Positions 12,088-23,705 are shown, counted from the first letter of the stretch. The stretch is 64,000 nt of DNA from Vesta saturnalis (GCA_036346205.1 JARFJB010002009.1:2248501-2312500); one strand, 5' to 3'. Notes: generated by a model not told the origin, from the sequence alone. Made by a program: numbers and translations.

Positions 12088-12470
12088 TTTTCACAACTTT
12101 ACACTTACATCATAACTCGATTAAATTTTGTTAAATGTGTTTTTGGCTGGCAAATTTCATTGTTAGCTTTCGTCGTAGAGAGTGTTCTGGTTTGTCATCT
12201 TTGAGGCAGTTTAACAATATTTAATCTTAATGACCTAGTTATTCTTTACTACAATTTTATAGTTGGCTTATACGTTTCTCAAACTGTTATATTAATAGCA
12301 GGCTTATGTTTATGTTTGAATTTTTCAAATTTGACAAAATTGTTTACTACATCTTTAACAATTTTTAACAAACATTACTACTGACGAAGATAACTGTAAG
12401 TGTTATCGAAACGTTTAGATTGTATAATTTAAAGTACACCATTAAAAAATCCCAAAAAAGATAAGTATTC
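12088..12470 (+). repeat. PLE1 right terminal repeat
   Basis: Begins GTTTTCACAAC and ends GATAAGTATT. It carries the hammerhead-like motif. The similarity to the left repeat is high, so the copy is not very old. Confidence 0.9.
12381..12412 (+). ncRNA. Hammerhead-ribozyme-like motif in PLE1 terminal repeat
   Basis: The sequence reads CTGACGA, then GATAAC/GTTATC as a perfect 6-bp stem with a 7-base loop, then GAAAC. This matches the conserved hammerhead core CUGANGA, helix II, GAAA, apart from one extra A before helix II. PLEs are known to carry small hammerheads in their terminal repeats. Helix III could be a 2-bp A-C/G-U closing to a GUA cleavage triplet, but helix I pairing is weak. The left-repeat copy (minus strand, about 9337-9364) has lost the GAAA. 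Confidence 0.5.
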
Positions 12471-12517
12471 TATTATGAGTGTTAATGGTGAAAGTTTACA
12501 TTTTCATAGGAATTTTA

Positions 12518-14430
12518 GTTTACCGCGTTTTCGCATTTTTCTCAAAAACAATGCGTTTCTCGAACAAATGTAACTTATGAAGAATTGTTTAAATGTAATT
12601 GACATACCAAGTTTTTTTTTTAAGTAAATGTCGCACTCCGAAGAAGTTTGGGGGGAAAAGAGGTTCTGAAACCCAAAAAAATAGGACACCCTGCTAGTAA
12701 ATCTGCGAAGATAATTAGAGTAGGCTATGATGCATAGCAATCATTTGATATCTGACATTTTTGACAACTTAAAACGTAAATAAAGTTTCATTGCGTTTGC
12801 GTGTAAACAATTCAGTTCAATTTATTTAAGTGTTTACGTGTTTTTTAAAATGCCTAATGCGTTTACAAACGCCGAATATGCGGACATACATTTTATTTAA
12901 CGTTTCACTAATGGAAATTCTTCTGAAGCGGTTAGGGAATATCGTCGGAGATTTCCCAATAGAAGACAACCTGACATAAAAGTGTTCAGGGGGGTACATC
13001 GTCGATTTAGAGAAGGTGGTTTAAAAAAAAAAAAACGTAAGAGGTCATGATATACGGAATGACAGACATAGACCTGAAATATTGCGTTTGTTTAACAATA
13101 ATGATCGCTTAAGTTCTCGTGCTGCTGCAAGACAACTGAATGCTCAAAACCTACGGGTATCCAAAAGTAAAGTTTTACGAACATTGCATAAGGATAACAG
13201 AAAATCATTTCACTTACAACCCGTGCAACATCTAAGGCCTGGAGATGGTCCAAAACGAATTTTGCAACTGGATTATAAGATCGGTTGGAAGAGAAAACTC
13301 ATTTTTACTGAAAATATTGTGGACGGATGAGTCTACATTTACTCGCCGAGGGGTAGTAAACTATCATAACCTCCATGTTTGGAGCAATCAAAACCCACAT
13401 CAAATCAGGCCGCGGTCCTTCCAGACCGAATTTAGCTTAAATGTATGGTTGGGAGTCATTGATAATATCTTGTGTGGTCCATTTTTCCTTCCCCCCCCCC
13501 CGGGTAAATTCACAAGTATTTTCGAATTTTCTTGAAAATGATTTGCCCATTTGTTTGGAAGATGTTCCGCTAGATTTAAGGCACGGAGCTTGGCTACAAA
13601 TGGATGGTGCACCAGCACATTTTGGAAGAAACGTACGCGAATGGTGCGATATAAATTTTCCGCAAAAGTGGATAGGACGGTTAGGAAGAGATGTGGACCA
13701 TGTATCAGCAATAGGGCCAGCCGCCTAGGTCTCCCGATTTGACCGTTCTCGACTTTTTTGTGTGGGGGTATCTTAAAGACGTAGTGTATGCTACTCCAGT
13801 TGATACAGAAGAGCGGCTACATGCGAGGATCGAGGAAGCATGTGAGACCCTGCGCAATAGGCCACATCAATTATCCGATGCTGTAAACTCAACATATCGT
13901 CGTTGCCAAATATGCATTAATTCAAATGGATTTCATTTTGAACAAAATTTATAAAATTTTAAATAATATGTATGTACATATTTATTGTAGTTAATTAAAT
14001 AATTGGTGTTTGTAATTTCGTTTATTAAAGTTAAAAAATCTCGAGAATCGTACACTTTACGAAAAAAACTCAAGAAACACATTTTTTTCTAAATTGAATA
14101 AGAAATCTAAATCTGGAATCAAAATACACCAGTGGCGTACCACAAAAAGTTTGTGGGGGATTAAGGTACCGACACCCCCAAAAATGGACCACCCTGTAGA
14201 ATTTAAAAAAATTTAAAATACTCAAATTAATGCTTCTTGATAAGGTAATAACTTTACCAAATTTCAAATCAATATCTGAAAACTGTGGAAGCTATTAAAA
14301 AATCGAAAAATTTTACAAACCTTTGACACCCTGTATCTTGAAACGAAGGATTTTGGATATATGTTTATATCGAAAAGTTATATTATTTTTAAAGTAGAAT
14401 ACGCCCTCAAGTTATGAAAAATTTCGACCA

Positions 14431-14432
<2 letters not shown>
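12518..14432 (+). mobile_element. Mariner-like element MLE1 with transposase relic
   Basis: Carries a transposase relic and an AT-rich 3' tail that runs into a (TA)n tract at 14433. The tail matches 8509-9275 in inverted orientation. The 5' boundary is obscure because the PLE sits at the junction. CACCCTG phrases at 12690, 14200 and 14330 resemble repeat ends. Confidence 0.7.
12850..13954 (+). pseudogene. DD41D-type mariner-like transposase (MLE1)
   Basis: Starts at ATG 12850 with a DUF4817-like helix-turn-helix region (EYADIHF, REYRRRFPNRR). It has a stop soon after, an A-run frameshift near 13025 and further shifts near 13250, 13490 (C-run) and 13690. The catalytic acidic positions are visible: TDES near 13330, MDGAPAHF near 13602, and SPDLTVLDFFVWG near 13733. 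The C-terminus CINSNGFHFEQN ends at 13954. The protein would cut and paste TIR DNA at TA. Family assignment rests on motif spacing. Confidence 0.85.

Positions 14433-14490
<58 letters not shown>
14433..14490. repeat. (TA)n microsatellite between two MLEs
   Basis: Pure TA separating the 3' end of MLE1 from the left end of MLE2. Confidence 0.95.
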
Positions 14491-14494
<4 letters not shown>

Positions 14495-14495
14495 A

Positions 14496-16511
14496 CAGGG
14501 TGTTTAAAAAGATGCGGCAATATTAAAGGGGTGATTGCCCAGGTCATTTTATACAATAAAGTTCCTATAAACATATGTCCGCAAACGCTTCGCTACCTAT
14601 CTACAGCGTGTTGAAGTTTAATTTAAAAAAACAGTCAAAATTAAATTTTTCCAAAACGGCGTGAGATATCATAATGAAATTTTACGCGTGTCAATAGCTG
14701 TGGGAATACAACACGATGTTTCAGTCGTACCATTGGCGCGCGTATTGGCACGTCACAGGCTATTTTTCAAGAAAAAAGTAGGATTTCGCTGATTTCTCGA
14801 AAAACAAAAAATATTTTTTAATTTAATTTAATAACTATAATTAAATTAAGAAAAAAGCTCTCTTGACTTTTTATCGTACGAGGTACCATTTTTGAGTAAA
14901 AAAAAACATTTTAGTGCATGTCCATTTATTACAGAAAAAAAGTTTTAAAAATCAAGGGTTTCATTCAAAGGCAAAAACAAATATTTCACCAAACCAAAAA
15001 TGTTACAAACCAAAAATTACAAAAACTGTTCAAAGCTCGGGTGCAAGAATCCAATCTTCTCCTCATTGACTGGCGAACCCAGCAATGATTCGATTTCTTA
15101 AGTCTTCTACATTTTCCAATGGAGTAGCGTACACCAAGGACTTCAAATGGCTCTACAGGAAAAAATCAAGGGGATTTAAGTCCGGGGAGTGAGGTCCACC
15201 CCGGTCAATCCAACGATTTCCGTATGCTTGTGTTAAGAAATCACGAGCTACTTGACTAAAGTAGGCTGGTGCGCCATCGTGGATATACCAAATTGCATCT
15301 CTAATTGCTAATGGTACGTCCTCCAGAAATTCAGGGAGCGTGTTTTCCAAAAAGTTGCGATACACCTCTCCGGTAAGTCTCCCGGGTAGAAATACCGGTC
15401 CAATTAGGCAGTCACCCACAATCCCAATCCAAACGTTCAAAGAAAACTGATGTTGAAAACGATCTTCAACAATTACATTTGGATTTTCTTCACACCATAC
15501 ATGGTTATTATGGAAATTCCGTATTGCATTTCTTGAAAAACTCGCTTCATCGGTGAACAGAATCAACATCAGGAGTTGAGGGATTTGAACGATTTTGTGC
15601 AAAAGCCATTGACAGAATGCAGTACGAGGAGGAAAATCAGCAGGAAGAAGTGCTTGAACGCGTTGTATATGGAATGGATACAACAAATTTTCTTTAAGAA
15701 TCTGCCAAATAGTCCCATTACTTACATCCAAAGCGTCAGCAATTTTTCGAGTAGAAGTACCTCGATCTTCTTCAATCATGTCTAGCACATCCTCTTCCAA
15801 CTCTGCCGCTCTTGCTGTCCTTGGCCTTCCTGCTCCTCCATTTCGTCTTAATGTGCCTGTTTCATAAAGACGCCGATGAATACATTCGAAAGTTTTTCTA
15901 TCAGGAGCAATACGGCCCGGAAATCTTTCAGTACACAACCGCCTAGCTTCTAATGCATTCTCATCAGCAAGTCCATAAATGTAACGAACTTCAACAAATT
16001 CGACACATACAAAATTATTAATCACGAGACTCATTCAATATGTCAGGAATGTTTAAAAATATTTTTGTACGCATGATAAATGGACATGCACTAAAATGTT
16101 TTCTTTACTCAAAAACGGTACGTCGTACGATAAAAAGTCAAGAGAGCTTTTTTCTTCACAATTGAACAAAGAATCGAAAAATATTTTTTATTTTTCGAGA
16201 AAAGAGCGGCATCCTACTTCTTTCTTGAAAAATAGCTTGTGACGTGCCAATACGCGCGCCAATGGTACGACTGAAACATCGCCTTACATTGGAAAGTATG
16301 CGTCTCCCACAGCTATTGACACGCATAAAATTTCATTATGATATCTCGAGCCGTTTTGGAAAAATCTAATTTTGACTGTCTTTTTAAAGTAAATTGCAAC
16401 ACGCTGTAGATCGGTAACGAAGCGTTTGCGGACCTATGTTTATAGGAACTTTATTGTATAAAATGACCTGGGCAATCACTCCCTTTAATATTGCTTCATT
16501 TTTTAAACACC

Positions 16512-16514
<3 letters not shown>
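14496..16514 (-). mobile_element. Mariner-like element MLE2 with about 430-bp TIRs
   Basis: Ends read CAGGGTGTTTAAAAA and its complement. The inverted arms extend about 430 bp (14496-14930 and 16070-16514) through GATTGCCCAGGTCATTTTAT and the phrase ATTGGCGCGCGTATTGGCAC. Both sides are (TA)n. Total 2.0 kb, with a transposase on the minus strand. Such long TIRs are far beyond the usual 20-30 bp of mariners. Confidence 0.88.
15063..16034 (-). pseudogene. MLE2 transposase, one stop from open
   Basis: A continuous 293-residue frame from ATG 16034 to a stop at about 15153; coding similarity resumes (SHLKSLVYATPLENVEDL) to 15063. The N-terminal DUF4817-like HTH shows ARRLCTERFPGR, then a second HTH with STRKIADALDVSNGTIW. 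Catalytic: FTDEASF, HDGAPAYF and SPDLNPLDFF. The segment between the second and third D is about five residues shorter than in the MLE at 46 kb (GGPHSPD lacks the WPPR block), so activity is doubtful even without the stop. Confidence 0.85.

Positions 16515-16579
<65 letters not shown>
16515..16579. repeat. (TA)n microsatellite right of MLE2
   Basis: Pure TA bordering the element; with 14433-14490 it is probably one target tract split by insertion. Confidence 0.95.
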
Positions 16580-16581
<2 letters not shown>

Positions 16582-17540
16582 CAAGTACGGTACATAACGC
16601 ATTGTATAGTACAATCTAATACCACATGGTGCGGTGCACCGTAATGAGTGAAGAGGAGTGTAGTTTAGATATAAATCCCGTAAATGGTTTACTATTTATA
16701 AAGTAATATACTTTAGTGTAGTTTAATGTCACGTAATGTAGATACAAATGTACAATACGACACAACATAATATTACGTAGCAATGAAGCACGTGTATTAA
16801 TTAATTCAACATCATGGTACAGCGTAAAACAATGTAAATATAATGTAGAATAATGAAATGTAGTGCAGTGTCACGTAATTGCAGTGAAATGTACTATACA
16901 CTATGGTACAATAGGGTGTATTTACTGTGTTGCACTGATTACTAATATAATACGTAATGTAGTACAATATTGAGTGCAAAGCAATGCAATGTACTATAGT
17001 ATAAAATGTAAGTACTGTGTTGAACTAATCGCTAATATAATGCAGAGTAATATAGTGAAATATTGTGAAATTGTATTTGATAGTGTACCTAGAGTATTGT
17101 AGTGGATGTTAGTGTAATGCCGCAAATTGAAGTGTATGCAATACATGGCATTGTAGTCTATTGCATTGCAGTGGATTTCAGAAGAACATTGTAGCGTATT
17201 TTTTGTATTATAGTACAACACAGTGCATTACGGTGGATTTAGGTGTAATATTACCTAAACCAGGTAGTACAATGCGATGGTACATATAATGTACGGTGGT
17301 GTATCAGAGCAGTGTAAAGTATATGTCGAACTTGAGTGTAATCAGTTGCTTTACTAAATTGCATGTAACGGAATAAGCGTGTTACATCAATGTAGTGCAT
17401 CGTAGTGTATTATAGTACTTTCAAATATAATGTAGTGCAATGCAATGTATCTGAATGTGGTGTAGGGTGACGAAGTACATCGCAAGGAATTTGGTGTAAT
17501 GTAATGTAATGCAACATATTTTGTATAGCAATATAATAAA
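16580..17540. repeat. Degenerate TAATGTAGTGCAATGTA field
   Basis: Nearly 1 kb in which short words TAATGTA, TAGTGTA, GCAATG and TAGTACAAT recur without fixed period. It resembles 21500-22110 in the laminin intron. It reads as old, drifted satellite-like DNA. Stop-poor frames on the minus strand here are artefacts. Confidence 0.65.
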
Positions 17541-19608
17541 TTTGCTCAGACCTTGGAAGAAAATAGACATAAAGGAAGGAAAAGATGATCAGAATAACTA
17601 GAAAATTACAGCAACAATGAGTAGGAGACCATTGTATTAAGAAAATGGGGAAAAAGAATGAGTGGAATGGGTTACCTTTGGTGGTAATTTTAAAGTAATA
17701 AAAGTCCTCAACCTAAAGTACTATAAATGTAGGAAAAATATGGCGAAATAAAATTTATTAGGATTTGATGAGAACTAAATTATAGATTGGAATTGGAATT
17801 TATTGTGATAACATTTTAAAAATAGAAGTAAAATAAAAGCTGTCTCAAACGTTTGAACTATCTGTGTTGTTTAGGAAATTCAATTAAATTAAAAGGGCTC
17901 TATCGCTTTTTAAAGAATAAGAAATAGAGAAATGAATTGTGATCGAAATTAGTAATAACGTGTCTAGATTTTGGAGCAATAAATATAAAGTATTATTCTG
18001 TAGATTTAGTGAATAAAACAAATTATCTTAAAAAAATTATTTGCTACGTTTAATGTTAAGTACTATAAAATTAAACACTTTTTCGTAGTAAGTTTACAGG
18101 CAGAACAAATTTAAAGTGAGTGAATTTGCAGTACGAAAGAAACTTTACATACGAAGCATTGGATATTTTTACATTCTTTGTTCATGTCAATTTATATCAG
18201 AACTTTAAAGATGGGTATCACTTTTGACTTCATATTTATCTCTTATTGACGTTTATTGTGAAGTCGTATGATACGTTTTACGTTTAATAAGATTTTCAAC
18301 CCACCACTGAGCTAGACCCGGACAATGCATTTTCACTTTATGTACTCTCCTACTGAGTATTTATGCAGTGACAGGGTGTAAAATAGCTAATAAAATTATT
18401 AATAATAAATAGTGATGAGCTGATGTCAATCCTTTGTAAGCTGGTAGTGTAATTGAAAACACTGGGACTTCTCTTAGATGATACTTTTAGGTTAACGTAA
18501 GTCAACTAAAAGCTACATAACAACTCTGATTAATCGCAGTCTCACCGAAAAACTGTCATACAACAATTTATAGTTATTAAAAGTTAATTTCTTGACTTTA
18601 AGCACTTTAACATTCGAAACTAAGTGTGCTAAAGCGCAGAATTAGAGGAGAGTTGGTGAGGGATGACTCTGTAAAATGTTGTTTCCACACTAATCGTAGT
18701 AGAAACGGTAGAGATCTAGAAATCTGGTCATTAGATCGTAGACCGCGTAGTCAGAAGGAAGACTCTATGTTGGGCGCCAAGTGGTTAAACGGTATATGTA
18801 TGTAGGTAACAAAAGTTAAAATTATAATTATATACAAAGAAAAATGCCTACTGATATTACACGTGAAGCATATACTCATATAGGTAAAGTCGTTAAAGTC
18901 AATAAAAAAACTACAGCAGGAGAAAACGTTTAACAGTTGCATTCAAACATAAAATATATGCCGATAAAACTAAAGCAATGAGGTTCAATAGATTATGTAA
19001 ACGAAAAAGATGTCAGCTGATAGACGATGAAATTCTAGAAGAGATGAAATAAAATGTTTGTCGTACAATAACGTCCTGTCTCTGCACACCTACACGTTGG
19101 CGTCTGCTAATATTCCTAGTGGAATGCTGACAATCGTAAAGAGTAGGCTGTATAATTACCACAAGTTGAAAAGCTAGATCACTTTTCATTAACTATTGGC
19201 TTAGAAACCATTTGATAGTTGACTAAAGACTTAGATCGATAGTAATGCAGTTTTGATATAGTGTGTTATTTACAATAACGAACTAGTTTACAAATGCTTT
19301 ATATTTCCCAATCTTGCAACTTTCATTGGGTGTGTAAATACTACTTTAAATTGCGTTTGATATAGTGGTAATTTAATCTCCTGGTTAAGGTATTTGTAAA
19401 TATTTTAAAATATTATTCGCAGCGAAGTAACAAAACACGATCTTTCCCTAAAGACCATATAAAATAATAGTAAAAAAATGAACAAAATCTACGCTAAGGA
19501 CGTATTGTGCACTATCTGTGCACCGCATGAAAAATTACACACCTTATTCATAATCACCACCACTATCACTTATTCACACATAATAGTAATAATAAAATGA
19601 ATACTCAC
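17541..19608. other. No gene seen; probably laminin intron
   Basis: AT-rich with no laminin-like cysteine pattern on the minus strand. AGCTGGTAGTGTAATTG near 18440 faintly resembles the tRNA-like head of the SINE at 29848 but is too short to call. Confidence 0.5.
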
Positions 19609-19736
19609 TTATTAGACGATACTGGTAAGGGACACGCACATATTAAGCAATCCATTGGTGTGCCTTGCAAAGCATTACCGTGATACCCAATTGCACACTC
19701 CTCACAATGATCTCCACGTGTATTATGTTTGCAGCC
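19609..19736 (-). CDS. LanA: LanA exon 20, last in window
   Basis: GCKHNTRGDHCEECAIGYHG, then CACPLPVSSN before donor AA|GTGAGT. The next exon, expected to continue with an LE repeat, is not present in the remaining 19.6 kb. Confidence 0.92.
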
Positions 19737-19783
19737 CTAAATTCAAAGAAATATTATCAAGTTACAAATTATTATCTCCTCAC

Positions 19784-20024
19784 AAAGCAAACACCAGTAT
19801 TAACATCACACTCGTCCGCATGTCCATTACATTGACATTGAACGCAATAACCGCCATGAGGTCCAGAACTAATTCGATAATAACCAGCTGCACAGTACTC
19901 ACACGAAAGACCATCGTACCCTGGAGGACATTGGCATTGCTCAACTGAACTTGCAATTTTAAAGTGACCGTCTTGGCGATAATACTGCATTGGAATTGCG
20001 TCATCTAACAACACATTTGACAAC
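19784..20024 (-). CDS. LanA: LanA exon 19 (LE after laminin IV)
   Basis: QCPPGYDGLSCEYCAAGYYR and CQCNGHADECDVNTGVC. The donor is chosen as TTT|GTGAGG because this gives a C-x-x-C join to the next exon (CF|GC) with correct LE spacing. Confidence 0.9.
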
Positions 20025-20070
20025 CTAAAACAACAAAATTAAGTGAAAGCGTTACAGAATATTAGCATAC

Positions 20071-20308
20071 TTAGAAATAACGCTAGCGGTCCAATAAGTA
20101 GCTCTTAAATAAATTCCTCGCAAATTTTGCAGAACAATCATAAGATGCTCTCGTTTAGCAGGTAGTCCATTCGGTAAAACAAAGTTAGATTCAACGATTG
20201 GCAAGCTTGCAAAGAAATCTTGAGTTGGCGCTGGTTGCTCAAAACTGTAGTGTAATAAGTACAATCCCGCTCCTTCCAAAATAACATCCGCAGCAAAAAT
20301 CGCTTTAC
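20071..20308 (-). CDS. LanA: LanA exon 18 (laminin IV)
   Basis: DVILEGAGLYLLHYSFEQP, then LMIVLQNLRGIYLRATYW, the conserved end of the laminin IV fold. The frame reads on into the intron for a few codons; the donor is AA|GTATGC. Confidence 0.93.
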
Positions 20309-20357
20309 CTACAAATGACAATCTCAACATTTAATTTCCCATTTCCAAAATACTGAC

Positions 20358-20887
20358 CTTCCAACCCTATACTATAAAAGATAGTATAGTTCAAAAATCC
20401 ACCGTAAGAGGTCAGTTTAGCTCCTACATAGGACCGTGGGGCCGAGAAATAAGCAACTTTATCCTTAATATTTTCGAAAGTAAAATCAGCACTGATAGTT
20501 GTGTATTTATCGATATCCGCAACAGTTGTATTTAAAGTAACTACATCTAAATTTCTAGTAGCGTTAATGGTGACTACTTTCCAATCTGCCATCGTAAAAA
20601 TTGATGTCTGGATATAATTTGAACTAATACAGCGAGAAGTTTTCCCAAAACAGAAGCACTCAGTACAGCCATCTTCATTGTTTCTTTGCAGATTAAAACT
20701 CCCTTCTCTGCATAAACTACAAGCGGGGCCTGTTACTGATTTTTTACATAAACATTCAGCAGACGTTTGGTCACAAATTTTGTCAATGGTGCCCCGTAAA
20801 TCACATTCGCATATTTCGCAGTAGGGATAAGCAAAGTAGCCATCAGCGCAAGTGCTACACTGTCGTCCTACCACATTTAGCTTGCAT
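20358..20887 (-). CDS. LanA: LanA exon 17 (LE repeats, laminin IV start)
   Basis: Two LE repeats (CADGYFAYPYC, CREGSFNLQ), then CFCFGKTSRC and the laminin IV (B) domain from about FTMADWKVV. The largest exon here, 530 bases. Donor GAAG|GTCAGT. Confidence 0.95.
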
Positions 20888-20943
20888 CTAAATTAACATC
20901 TCATTTAAATTAATTTACTCCAATAAAATAAAGTTAAACTTAC

Positions 20944-21340
20944 TGGCAATTTCCAGTTAATAAATCGCACTGCAAATCGCGATCTACTCCCATTGGGTTA
21001 CAGTTACATTCCACACATCCAATAATAGGATCGTATCCGTAAGTGTATGGTACGCATTGATCGCACATTTCTCCAGTGACATGTAACGGACAAATACACT
21101 TACCTGTTGATGTTTCGCAAAGTGCAGTTGATGGACAATTACAAGGTTTGCAATCAGGAAAACCGTAATAACCTGTTTTACATGTTTCGCATTGACGTCC
21201 AATAACATTTGGTTTACAAGGACATTGGCCACCAAATTTATCACATGTGAAACTTAACGACCCTTGAAAATCGCACTGACATGGTAAAGCGCCATTATTG
21301 TGACCAGCGGTTATTGAAAATACTGAATCTCGACAAAATC
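20944..21340 (-). CDS. LanA: LanA exon 16 (LE repeats)
   Basis: GFCRDSVFSITAGHNNGALPC leads into LE repeats CQCDFQGSLSFTC, CNCPSTALCETSTGKC and CNCNPMGVDRDLQC. Acceptor TTTAAG rather than a pyrimidine-AG of CAG type; phases 1 to 2. Confidence 0.95.
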
Positions 21341-21499
21341 CTTAAAAAAATTACATAAATAATCTAAAACATTCGCTGATTATTTCAACAATAATAATAC
21401 AAATACGCGTGAATTATTTCAAAGCATAGTCCATAGTTCTAATTGCTTTTGCAACCACAAATCAAACATTCGTGAGGTAAAATTTCTCAAAAGAATCTT

Positions 21500-22110
21500 C
21501 TTTAAGTACGTTTAACGTCCAGAGTATAAGTAATGATTTGATGTAGTGTAAGGTAATTTACTTCAGCGTTGTATACGTAGGTCACAGTAATGAAGTATAA
21601 TCTAGGACTACTTACAAATTACTGGGAAATTAATTAACATAGTACTGTGCAACGTATGGCAAAGTAGTGTGGTTAAATGCTTATGTAATTCAATCTAGCA
21701 CAGCGTAATGTGATGCACTATACATAAAGCAATACGATGTAGTACCAAATTTTCTGCAGCACTACAATGCATAATAATCTAATGTAATGCAACGCTGTAC
21801 TGTACATTGTATCGCAGTGCAATCTAACTAGTGTAGTTTCTTTGACTTAAACACTTGTAAAACTACGGTTATTTAAACGCACCATATCCATACATCTGTA
21901 TGGGTATGATCATTTGTAGAGTTATGGTAGGTTATAAAGCGTTCTTAAAATATTGCAATTACATGTTTTGTATTTTTTAATTTGGCGTGTTGTAATATGG
22001 TACGATATACTGTAACGTTCTACAAATATTGTAGTGCATTCACTGTAGTGCCGTGCATCGTAGCATATAACCGTGTATCATCGTGTATGTGTGAATTTAA
22101 TTCACCTTGA
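21500..22110. repeat. TAATGTAG-like degenerate repeat field in intron
   Basis: Words TAATGTA, GTAGTGCA and GCAATC recur as in 16580-17540. It lies in the laminin intron between exons 15 and 16. Confidence 0.55.
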
Positions 22111-22199
22111 AGTCTAACAGCTTTGACTTGAAACATTCTCAAGATCATTTCTTAAAAAGGTCATACCTTATGAACCGGTGATGACATGTAAATGGAAAT

Positions 22200-23705
22200 G
22201 TTTTATTTTCTTTTTGTTACTTGTATTTTTGCCTTTTTGTTGTTTTTTATTTTGTTTTTGTTGTTTTTGTTGATTTTTTATTGTTTATATCTTTGCTGTT
22301 TTGTTGTTTTTGTTTAAAAGTTTAAACCGCCAAAACTTGAAAAACTATGACATTGCTAATTCTTCGCTGTTTGGCATTAGAAGTTTCCGTAATGGCCGTT
22401 CACGCTGGAATCTGTCAATGCTCATGAATTATAAATGTTCTCTGGCTTACACCAGCAGGGTCTTCATTCGTATTTCCACGAAGAGTGAAAAATCACAGAC
22501 AACAATGTGGACAAGCTCTGCCGTTAATATTTCCAATCATGACAGAAAGGCTGCACTGCTGAATGGGGTAGTTTTATTAAACCTCCACTCGTATCGATAC
22601 AGTTGTTAAAGCATTAATATTCATTAGTAAAGCACCAACGATATGTACCAATTTTGTAATTAGTGTTTGTACTTGATGCCTTCGTTGTTTTGTTGTTCTT
22701 GTTAATTGTTTTAGTTGTCTATTATTTCGTTTCGTTTGCGTTTTCGTGCTCGTTCTAGACCACGTTCTCGTTTGCTATATGTACCGGATTTGTAGGTAAT
22801 GATTCTGCATTTGCTGTCTTTGTTGTTTTTGTTTTCGTTTCCTCTTTAGCTTTCGTTTTTGTTATTTGGGCTTCTGTTTTTTATTGTCTTTGTTTATGTT
22901 GTTTCTTCGCTTGCTTTTGTTGTTTCTGTTTTTCTTTTTTGTTGATGTTTTTGTTTTTTTTTGTTTTTTTTACTTAAAACTGTAAACCACCACAAGCTGA
23001 AAATGATGACATTAGTGATTCTTCGCTGTCTGGCATTGGAAGTTTTCTTAATGATCGTTCGCGCTGAACCCTGCTCATGATTTATAGGAGCTATCTGGGT
23101 TACACCAGCTCCCGCGTTTTGGTGTTTCCAAGAGTAAAAAGGCAATTCTGCAAGAGAAGAAACAGTGGTCTTAATGAAAGCCATAAAGTACACTAACAGG
23201 CACTAATAATCTGGACCAGCTCTGCCGTTAGTATTTCCAATTATAGTAGAAAAAACTGCACTGCTAAACAGGTCAGTTTTCTTGGAAACAGCCGTTTGTG
23301 ATGATACACGTGTTAAGGCATTAAAATGCACTAACAAAGCACCAACAATATGTACCAATTTCGTAATTAGTGATTGTTCTTGGTGTCGTTGTTGTTGTTT
23401 TTGTTGTTATTCTTGTTGATTTTTTAATTAATTATGTGATTAATGCTTCTGTTTTTGCTGCTTTTACTTTCGTTTTTGTTTTTTTGTTTGTTGTATTTGT
23501 TTTTTGTTGTTTTTGTTTATTTATTGTTTTTTCCCTGGTTTTTGTTTTTTCTTTGTTGTCTTTGTTTTTGTTGTTATTTTGGTTGATGTTTTTGTCGTTT
23601 TTCCCTAAACCTCCAAAAGCTGGAAAATTATAACATTAGTGGTATTTTGCTGTCTGGCAATTAGAAGTTTTCTTAATGGTCATCTGCGCTGGACTTTTAA
23701 ATAGT
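22200..23705. repeat. About 650-bp tandem units with TTTTTGTTG tracts
   Basis: Each unit has a T/G-rich block (TTTTTGTTGTTTTTG) and then a conserved stretch with AAACC(G/A)CCA(A/C)AA, ATTCTTCGCTGT, TGGCATT(A/G)GAAGTTT and CGCTGGA. The conserved part occurs at about 22321, 22978 and 23607, the last copy truncated. Open frames across the T/G blocks are artefacts. Confidence 0.75.

Larger units (their letters stand above)
9289..12504 (+). mobile_element. Full-length Penelope-like element PLE1
   Basis: A complete 3.2-kb PLE. It has inverted terminal repeats of about 370 bp, a plus-strand reverse transcriptase plus GIY-YIG coding region, and a 34-bp tail beyond the right repeat. A 13-bp direct repeat, CATAGGAATTTTA, flanks it at 9276-9288 and 12505-12517 as a target site duplication. 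It interrupts mariner-like sequence. PLEs are known for a GIY-YIG endonuclease and LTR-like ends that can be direct or inverted; both are seen here. Three frameshifts make this copy inactive. Confidence 0.92.

Noticed and set aside
18430..18520. SINE-like head near 18440
   Set aside because: Only about 15 bases match the SINE A-box region and no B box follows.
16994..18942. Search for the next LanA exon on the minus strand
   Set aside because: No LE-type cysteine spacing found; the frames here are repeat-derived.
22894..23633. Two open frames of 87-99 residues
   Set aside because: Products of TTTTTGTTG low-complexity units, read as Val/Phe or Lys/Glu runs.
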